64,000 nt of DNA. Source: Candidatus Tiamatella sp. (GTDB lineage Archaea; Thermoproteota; Thermoprotei_A; Sulfolobales; Acidilobaceae). The notes below the pieces were generated by a model. It was not told where the DNA came from and searched no databases. It saw nothing but the letters and a program-made list of their open reading frames with translations. The position numbers were made by a program, and so were the translations under genes. Location of the stretch: contig WALV01000065.1 of assembly GCA_015522645.1 (NCBI GenBank), positions 1 through 64,000 of the forward strand, in the 5' to 3' direction. Of this stretch, positions 58,477-64,000 are shown in pieces (positions within the stretch are counted from its first letter, which is position 1; each line of letters opens with the position of its first letter).

Positions 58477-59619
58477 TTGATAGTGCTCGAGTTCACTAAG
58501 ATACGACCTGATGCACTCACAATATGGCAAAATCCTGAGGTTAGACGAAGGCTTTCCTGGTACCTATCAGTACTCAAGGAGAGGGCGCCGCCTCGATATA
58601 AAATTGCAAAGGCCTATGTAATAGAAGGCCTTGATCCTGATGAAATGAGTAGTCTTTCATTAAATGAAATGTTGAGGATACATCGCAATATAGCTCCAGA
58701 GTTTAGGGATCTACTAAGAAGGCTGAAAGATGATCCAAGTCGGACGGTTGATGCGAATTCGAGGACTGGGGGAATAAGCTTCCTAGAGTTTAAAATATGG
58801 ATTGCGAGGAAACTAGCTAACCCCTGTATTCTCTGTGAAAGAAAATGCATGATCGATAGGGAGAAAAGAATAGGAGCATGTAGGCTAGATAACAAGGCAT
58901 ATGTACATTCAGCATTTCTACATTTAGGAGAGGAAGCACCCCTCGTTCCAAGCGGCACAATATTTTATGGAGGATGCAACTTTACATGTGTATACTGTCA
59001 AAACCATGATGTAAGCCAGGAATACCCACGGAACGGCGAGCCAGTCAATCCCAGGGAGCTAGCAGCCATTCAGGACGAGCTAGCTGTTGAAGGGGCTAGA
59101 AATATAAACCATGTAGGCGGAGAGCCCACTCCGAGTGCACACATTATACTGGAAAGCATGCTCCACGCTACACACAACAAGCCTCAACTATGGAATAGCA
59201 ATATGTATATGACAGAAGCACTAATGGAAGTCCTTCTAGACGTGATAGACATATGGTTGCCAGACTTCAAGTATGGAAATAATAACTGTGCATTCAGGCT
59301 AAGTGGAATAACAAACTACTGGGAAACAGTTACGAGGAACCTTAAGATGGCCTCAGCCGTGGGGGACATGATAATAAGACATTTGATTCTGCCTAGTCAT
59401 CTAGAATGTTGCACGTTCAAAGTACTCGACTACATTGCGAGGGAATTGCCTTCAAATAACATCCTAGTCAATATTATGGACCAATACAGACCTATGCATC
59501 TTGTGTATAGATATCCTAGTAGATGGAGGGACTTATCTAGAAGACCACTGAGAAGAGAAATAATAGAAGCAAGGAATAAAGCTTCGCAACTAGGAATCTG
59601 CTGGAGGCCGGTATCATAG
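58477..59619 (+). CDS. Radical SAM protein (PflA-related, COG1313)
   Basis: A 380-residue radical SAM enzyme. The [4Fe-4S] motif is GGCNFTCVYCQNHDVSQ (C-x3-C-x2-C), followed by HVGGEPTPSAH, the GGE motif that contacts SAM. A second Cys cluster precedes it (CILCERKCMIDREKRIGAC), as in COG1313 proteins related to pyruvate formate-lyase activases. No partner glycyl-radical enzyme is visible, so the substrate is unknown. The TTG start at 58477 has GGAGG five to six bases upstream. Confidence 0.86.
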   Translation: MIVLEFTKIRPDALTIWQNPEVRRRLSWYLSVLKERAPPRYKIAKAYVIEGLDPDEMSSLSLNEMLRIHRNIAPEFRDLLRRLKDDPSRTVDANSRTGGISFLEFKIWIARKLANPCILCERKCMIDREKRIGACRLDNKAYVHSAFLHLGEEAPLVPSGTIFYGGCNFTCVYCQNHDVSQEYPRNGEPVNPRELAAIQDELAVEGARNINHVGGEPTPSAHIILESMLHATHNKPQLWNSNMYMTEALMEVLLDVIDIWLPDFKYGNNNCAFRLSGITNYWETVTRNLKMASAVGDMIIRHLILPSHLECCTFKVLDYIARELPSNNILVNIMDQYRPMHLVYRYPSRWRDLSRRPLRREIIEARNKASQLGICWRPVS

Positions 59620-59641
59620 AGCCTTAGAAAGAGCCTTAGAA
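59618..59641. repeat. Two tandem copies of a 12-base unit
   Basis: AGAGCCTTAGAA occurs twice in direct succession across the stop of the radical SAM gene and the stop of the convergent permease. It looks like a recent slippage duplication in the narrow gap between the two 3' ends and may help end transcription; no further copies were seen. Confidence 0.7.
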
Positions 59642-60520
59642 AGACTTCCTAGAGAACCATTTCACCATAAGGAAAAGTATAACCACCGATGAAACTACTA
59701 GGTTTAGCCATGAACCAATGAATAGTTTGTTTACATCATAAGTTGGGTGAACACCTCCGATTCTCGGAAACACGATTTTATGCAGCCCTGTTAGATACAT
59801 AACTGTCGCTGTGGAGATCTGTGTACTAGCTCTAATCGGATCTAGTAGACTATAATCAAATATTCGCTCGAAGAATCTATCTCCACCGGTAAACCCTACA
59901 AGCCCTGCTATGGTACTTGAAAGAAAATAAAGGCCTATTCCAGATAACAGGCCTGTTAAAGAGCTCCTCGTATAACCTCCTATCCAAGCCGACAACAAGG
60001 TGATAGGGATGGATGATACGGCTGTTACTAGGGGGAGAATTACAACTAGATATACATACGCTTGTGGCCCAACCATGATGTAGGCTGAGATAAGGGAAGA
60101 TAGAGCACCTAGGAAGTAGACCGTTGTAAATACACCTAGGAGGGACAGGGTTTTACCAGCTAGGTATTCGATCCTAGTCAACGGTTTAGCTAATATGAGT
60201 TGTATACCGTTATCCTCGATGTCGGATGCTATTGAATCACCCCCGAAAAGGGAGGCAAATAACCACATATATGCTGCTATACCTGTGGCGGAAAGCATAG
60301 TGCCGCTGCCTATATTTCTTGGAGTACCATACAGGTATAACCATAAATGAGTGCTTTCCTCTACTGGGAAAATGCCTCGAGCTTCTAGGTTGAAATACTT
60401 TACTATGGCAACAGTTACAAATGGAAGCAAAGCAATTGCTAGCATGAAATAAAAGCTCTTCTTATATTTAAGCCTCTTAACCTCATATTCAACCACCCCT
60501 ATAATACTATAGTTCAGCAA
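59636..60520 (-). CDS. ABC-2 type exporter permease
   Basis: A 294-residue permease with six membrane helices. The N-terminal VKRLKYKKSFYFMLAIALLP helix, SDIEDNGIQLILAKPLTRIEYLAGK (the coupling segment, residues about 97-121) and absence of a large external domain fit the shorter, ABC2-membrane-3 type. It is encoded seven bases after its ATPase partner. The TTG start at 60520 is behind a GGGGGAAGTGAT region. The exported substrate is unknown. Confidence 0.8.
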   Translation of the reverse strand: MLNYSIIGVVEYEVKRLKYKKSFYFMLAIALLPFVTVAIVKYFNLEARGIFPVEESTHLWLYLYGTPRNIGSGTMLSATGIAAYMWLFASLFGGDSIASDIEDNGIQLILAKPLTRIEYLAGKTLSLLGVFTTVYFLGALSSLISAYIMVGPQAYVYLVVILPLVTAVSSIPITLLSAWIGGYTRSSLTGLLSGIGLYFLSSTIAGLVGFTGGDRFFERIFDYSLLDPIRASTQISTATVMYLTGLHKIVFPRIGGVHPTYDVNKLFIGSWLNLVVSSVVILFLMVKWFSRKSF

Positions 60521-60527
60521 GTCAGCA

Positions 60528-61460
60528 TCACTTCCCCCGAAGCAGTCTCATATACCCATCTTCTAAGGTCGCTGTCACAGTGTTAACCCTGTATACTCTA
60601 ACTCCAGCCTCAACCAGTTTTCTAACTACTCTATCGACTCCTTCCTTAGAATCCACTATGGCTTCTATACTATCCCCCTTAACCTCAACTCTTCTCAATC
60701 CAGAGTCCAGGAGGACCCTTAACGCTTTCTCCTTATTATCTACTTCTACTGAAATTTTCACACCCAACCCTCCAATAGTTGAAGTTAAATCATCTACCTT
60801 TCCCGTGAACAGGGCTACTCCGTATTTGATTATTGTAACACTATCAATGACTGTTTCAAGCTCTCGTAGCAGATGGCTTGAAACAATAACAGAGGAACCC
60901 CTATTAGCTTTACTTCTAAGAATCTCTCTTATCCTTACAACCCATTCCGGGTCTAAACCAGTCATGGGCTCGTCTAGGATATACACCCGCTTCTCCGGGA
61001 TCAATGCTTGAGCTATTAGTACTCTCTTCTTCTGACCCTTGCTTAGCCTAGATATTCTAGTGTCAGCAAACTCTCCTAACCTGAACTCCTTAATTGCATT
61101 CTCAACCAGTTGCTCGGAGTCCCTTTTTACTAGGCCGTCGAGTCTAGCCATTAGGTATAGGAAATCCCTTACCGTAAGCCATAATGGTAGTTCAATTGTT
61201 TCAGGTGAGAAACCTATCTTACCACGAACCCGGTATCCACCTCTTCCAAGTAGAGGTTCGTTGTCGAGAAGTATCTCCCCGCTATCGGGTATAGTGAGCC
61301 CTACTATACTTTTAAACGTGGTGGTCTTACCGCTACCATTAGGCCCGACAAGACCGTGGATACTTCCCTCATCGACCGAGAAAGAGAGGTTGTTGACAGC
61401 TACTATCGATCCATATGTTTTACTTAGATTCTTCACCACTAGAGACAATAGGTTCTCCAC
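60528..61460 (-). CDS. ABC-2 type exporter ATPase
   Basis: An ABC ATPase of about 310 residues. Walker A is GPNGSGKTT, the signature is ISRLSKGQKKRVLIA, Walker B is RVYILDEPMTGLD, and the H-loop is VSSHLLRELE. The C-terminal 80 residues form an extra domain with alternating strands. The listed GTG start at 61460 overlaps the 3' end of the acylpeptidase gene by 41 bases; an internal GTG would shorten the overlap by about 20 bases. Permease and peptidase genes share the strand, so a three-gene operon is likely. Confidence 0.88.
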   Translation of the reverse strand: MENLLSLVVKNLSKTYGSIVAVNNLSFSVDEGSIHGLVGPNGSGKTTTFKSIVGLTIPDSGEILLDNEPLLGRGGYRVRGKIGFSPETIELPLWLTVRDFLYLMARLDGLVKRDSEQLVENAIKEFRLGEFADTRISRLSKGQKKRVLIAQALIPEKRVYILDEPMTGLDPEWVVRIREILRSKANRGSSVIVSSHLLRELETVIDSVTIIKYGVALFTGKVDDLTSTIGGLGVKISVEVDNKEKALRVLLDSGLRRVEVKGDSIEAIVDSKEGVDRVVRKLVEAGVRVYRVNTVTATLEDGYMRLLRGK

Positions 61461-63408
61461 CTTTAAGGTATTTCTCGAACCAGTCCAGGATCAGCTTCAC
61501 CCTCTCTATACGGGCTTTAGGTTTACCTGTCCGTGAGAGATCATGGTTTTCACCTGGGAAGAGAGCTAGTTTAGTGGCAATGTTCCTCAGTTTCAACGCT
61601 GTATAAAGCTCTACTGCCTGTCCTAGGAAGCACCTATAATCCTCGGTGCTATGTATTATCAAGAGGGGGGTCTCAACATTTTCTATTCCCCAAAGAGGGC
61701 TTTTCTCCATGTATTTCTCAGGAGCAAGCCAAGGAGGAGGGGCTTCAACGTTGCCGAGGATAGCTTCAGGTGTAAAGTACCATCCAATATCCGTTGTTCC
61801 GTAGTCGCTTATCCAGTCGCTGCAACTTCTCTGGGTCACAGCTGCCTTGAAGCGTTTTGTCCGGCTTACAACCCAGTTAGTCATGAACCCACCGTAGCTT
61901 CCTCCGGTCACTCCTAGCTTATCCCCGTCAATCCACGGGTACTTCCTGAGGGCCTCTTCAACTACTTCTATTAGATCCTGGTAGTCCCTACCACCATAGT
62001 CTCCTTTTATGTCAGCGAAATCCTCGGTATACCCATCGCTTCCCCTGGGATTGCTATATATTACCGCGAAGCCTCGCGACGCTAGAGCGTGGAAGTCCAT
62101 CATGAAGCCTTCACCAAACATGGTTTTAGGTCCGCCATGGATATAGAGGACTGCCGGGTACTTCTTAGAATCATCGAAATCCTTTGGCTTCATTATCCAT
62201 GCATCTATATTCTCGCCGTCACTGGTTTTTACAAGGAAGTGCTCGTGGCTTCCTAGCCAAATACTGTTTATGAACCCCACATTATGCCACGTCATCTTCT
62301 TCCTGACACCGGTTTGGGGGTCATAGCAGTATAGCTCGGCTGGCTCCCTGTGGCTCATCATGGTATAGTAGATACAGTCTCTACCGATTGAGAAACCGTC
62401 AATACTGCCGTCACCAAGCTCGTATAGGAGTAACGGGCCTTCACTCCCTTGGTCTAGAACGGCGAGGAATACTCTCCCTTTGACCGATGTGTAAAAGTAG
62501 GCTTTCCCCGCCTTCCATTCCACCGGTTTACCGCATCTAGGGCCTCTACCGTCACTGTTAACACTGTTAGATATATTATAGGGATACATACAGGTTAGAC
62601 ATTCTATTTCACCGTTGGAGGTTATAGTGTAAAGCCTGGCGTGGGCTATTGATACACCCTTATCCCTCGCATAGTTCCATTCCTTGCCGATAAACCATGC
62701 TTTGTTCTCACTGTCAGTCCAGCCTACATTCCATACTATCCACTCTTTAGCTAGAATCCTATCAGCCCGCTCCATTACATCGTATAAGTGTATCTCACTA
62801 AGGTAGGGTTTAAGCTCGTCTGTAGTTAGAGTGTAAACTAGATATCTCCCATCAGGGCTTACAGCGAAATCCTCTATCCACTTATCTCCCCCAGCCTCTA
62901 CCAGGGTTTCCGGTTCCCCGCCTAGTCTTAGTAATTGCAGCTTCTGCTTTACAAAGTAAGTGTACCCGACACCGTTCACATAGACGGGTAGATGCTCTAC
63001 CACGTGAACCACTTCGTTCTGTTTACCATAGCCTGCGAGAACAACGATCTCCTCATCGCCTGCCCATTCATAGTCTTGAATTCCTGCTTCCGCTTTGAAA
63101 GCCAGCCAGGGTTCCCCTCCAGGCTTCATAACCCACAGTTCCCCTGACTTCTCATCCTCTCTCCTAGACAGGAAAGCAACTAGTCTGCCACTGGGACTCC
63201 ATTTTGGACAAGTGTCTGAGGGACCCTTTGTTAGTGGTCTCGGAGTCTCGTCGGGGGAGGCCTCCCAAATTGTGTAAACATACTTGTTTTTCTCCCTATC
63301 CATTCTCCCATGCACATATAGAACCCTGCATTCAGAAGGATTCGCCCTTGGATCGCTGATAAGTGCGAGTTTCACGAGATCTTCCGGTTCGAACTTTTTA
63401 GTGGTCAT
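61420..63408 (-). CDS. Acylaminoacyl peptidase-like S9 protease
   Basis: A 662-residue prolyl oligopeptidase-family enzyme. A seven-bladed propeller (residues about 20-400; blades such as CPKWSPSGRLVAFLS and FAVSPDGRYLVYT) precedes an alpha/beta-hydrolase domain. The nucleophile is Ser504 in TGGSYGGFMTNW, with Asp in IIHSTEDYRC and His in PGENHDLSR. Archaeal relatives release N-acylated amino acids from peptides. The ATG at 63408 has GGGGTG six bases upstream and is preferred over GTG 63417. No signal peptide, so it acts in the cytoplasm. It is the first gene of a unit with an ABC exporter. Confidence 0.92.
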   Translation of the reverse strand: MTTKKFEPEDLVKLALISDPRANPSECRVLYVHGRMDREKNKYVYTIWEASPDETPRPLTKGPSDTCPKWSPSGRLVAFLSRREDEKSGELWVMKPGGEPWLAFKAEAGIQDYEWAGDEEIVVLAGYGKQNEVVHVVEHLPVYVNGVGYTYFVKQKLQLLRLGGEPETLVEAGGDKWIEDFAVSPDGRYLVYTLTTDELKPYLSEIHLYDVMERADRILAKEWIVWNVGWTDSENKAWFIGKEWNYARDKGVSIAHARLYTITSNGEIECLTCMYPYNISNSVNSDGRGPRCGKPVEWKAGKAYFYTSVKGRVFLAVLDQGSEGPLLLYELGDGSIDGFSIGRDCIYYTMMSHREPAELYCYDPQTGVRKKMTWHNVGFINSIWLGSHEHFLVKTSDGENIDAWIMKPKDFDDSKKYPAVLYIHGGPKTMFGEGFMMDFHALASRGFAVIYSNPRGSDGYTEDFADIKGDYGGRDYQDLIEVVEEALRKYPWIDGDKLGVTGGSYGGFMTNWVVSRTKRFKAAVTQRSCSDWISDYGTTDIGWYFTPEAILGNVEAPPPWLAPEKYMEKSPLWGIENVETPLLIIHSTEDYRCFLGQAVELYTALKLRNIATKLALFPGENHDLSRTGKPKARIERVKLILDWFEKYLKGGEPIVSSGEESK

Positions 63409-63570
63409 ATACGACACCCCTAAGGAACTAGTAATTGTATAATTATCCGTGGATAAACTATATAGACTTAGGTCTTAGATAAACCTATCTCTGTTGGGAG
63501 TTAGTATTTATATATGGGATTCTTGGAATAGCCGGACACGGAATAATAAGCCCATAAGAGTGTGGTAGCC

Positions 63571-64000
63571 ATGAAGTTCCTGAGATGTAAGCCGGATGCG
63601 ATACCTGCCCCTACGGGGAAGAGGATTGCAATAATAGGAGCAGGACCAGCTGGACTTGGTGCTGCTGGAGTACTGAGATGCAAGGGGCATGAGGTTGTTG
63701 TTTACGACCAAAACCCTGAGCCCGGAGGGCTAATCGTCTTCGGTATTCCGATAACTAGAATTCCTAAGGAACCGGTGAGGAAAGGTATCAAGGAGCTGGT
63801 TGATGCAGGAGTAAAATTCGTGTTGAATACTAAGGTCGATATGGTAGGAGACCTAGGCCTGATGGATAAGATTGTGTCGCCTAAGAACAGGCTGCACTTG
63901 GAGGATATCATAAAAGAATATGACGCCACTATCATAGCAACAGGTACATGGAAGACTAGGAAAATGGGTACTGAGGGAGAGGACGAGAACGCTGACTGGG
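63571..64000 (+). CDS. GltD/NfnB-like FAD-NAD(P)H oxidoreductase, 5' part
   Basis: The frame opens at ATG 63571 and runs off the window after 143 codons. It shows the FAD fold RIAIIGAGPAGLGAAGVL (residues about 18-35), then EPGGLIVFGIPITRIPKE, which is the small-subunit glutamate synthase and ferredoxin-NADP oxidoreductase signature, and an NTKVD strand. The full protein would bind FAD and NAD(P)H and either feed glutamate synthase or act in electron bifurcation or sulfide reduction. The N-terminal CxxC ferredoxin region of GltD is absent. A TATA-like ATTTATATATG lies near 63508-63518. Confidence 0.85.
   Translation, partial: MKFLRCKPDAIPAPTGKRIAIIGAGPAGLGAAGVLRCKGHEVVVYDQNPEPGGLIVFGIPITRIPKEPVRKGIKELVDAGVKFVLNTKVDMVGDLGLMDKIVSPKNRLHLEDIIKEYDATIIATGTWKTRKMGTEGEDENADW

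Noticed and set aside
1-64000. CRISPR arrays, transposases, integrases, rRNA genes
   Set aside because: I looked for regular spaced repeats, transposase or recombinase motifs, and rRNA landmarks and found none.

Overview
The window is a dense stretch of chromosome from a hyperthermophilic crenarchaeon, most likely a member of the Desulfurococcales (Desulfurococcus, Thermosphaera or Staphylothermus type). This rests on gene content: PCNA, RNA polymerase subunit P, aIF1, class I LysRS, a ThrRS without an editing domain, a splicing endonuclease, a tRNA-Gln with a bulge-helix-bulge intron, and ether-lipid enzymes (GGPP synthase, DGGGP synthase, geranylgeranyl reductase). Genes overlap or nearly touch, Shine-Dalgarno cores of the GGTGA type precede many starts, and about a third of the starts look like TTG. 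No rRNA, CRISPR array, insertion sequence or prophage was seen. The species call is inference.

Layout. 1-7.2 kb: a partial type IV pilin-like gene facing a KaiC/RadA-like ATPase, an MgtE/SLC41-like transporter, argS with a DUF167 gene, glyoxylate reductase, a DUF2283 gene with an apparent CTG start, and an AdoMet/arginine decarboxylase family gene. 7.3-11.5 kb: one very large secreted subtilase. 11.5-16.7 kb: adenosine-specific kinase, a DUF998 membrane protein, an overlapping surface-glycan cluster (flippase-like, GT4, polysaccharide deacetylase), intron-containing tRNA-Gln, and PCNA. 16.8-20.5 kb: a complete thiamine-type ABC importer (thiB-thiP-thiQ) behind a perfect palindrome. 20.5-31.8 kb: folate cyclo-ligase-like protein, DGGGP synthase, LysRS, cobalamin adenosyltransferase, geranylgeranyl reductase-like protein, PH-domain and HD-domain proteins, polyprenyl diphosphate synthase, threonine dehydratase, aIF1, rpoP and agmatinase.

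31.8-44.1 kb: glyS, three proteins of unknown function, endA, an RG- and Cys-rich protein, ubiX, a macrodomain protein, a winged-helix protein, a DHH phosphoesterase, thiolase, a double-hotdog thioesterase, translin, a Cys-rich unknown, and a TrmB-like regulator overlapping UMP kinase. 44.1-48.7 kb: two metallo-beta-lactamase paralogues flank a candidate structured RNA, tRNA-His, a DUF1648 protein and a BtpA-like protein; two small membrane proteins follow. 48.7-64 kb: thrS, a membrane-anchored propeller protein, two ABC-2 exporter modules (one with its own winged-helix gene), a JAMM/phosphodiesterase pair, a decayed gene (56.1-56.6 kb), a purine permease, a radical SAM enzyme, an S9 acylpeptidase and the start of a GltD-like flavoprotein.

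Connections: thiolase, UbiX (prenyl-FMN for a possible anhydromevalonate decarboxylase), IdsA, DGGGP synthase and the geranylgeranyl reductase all bear on isoprenoid lipid synthesis. The decarboxylase and agmatinase fit an arginine-agmatine-putrescine route. EndA would splice the tRNA-Gln intron. I found no clear new multi-gene defence or mobile system. The most original signals are the three-way-junction RNA candidate upstream of tRNA-His, two ribosome-binding-site-supported non-standard start codons, a metallo-beta-lactamase paralogue missing a metal ligand, the decayed gene, and several perfect inverted repeats in promoter regions.
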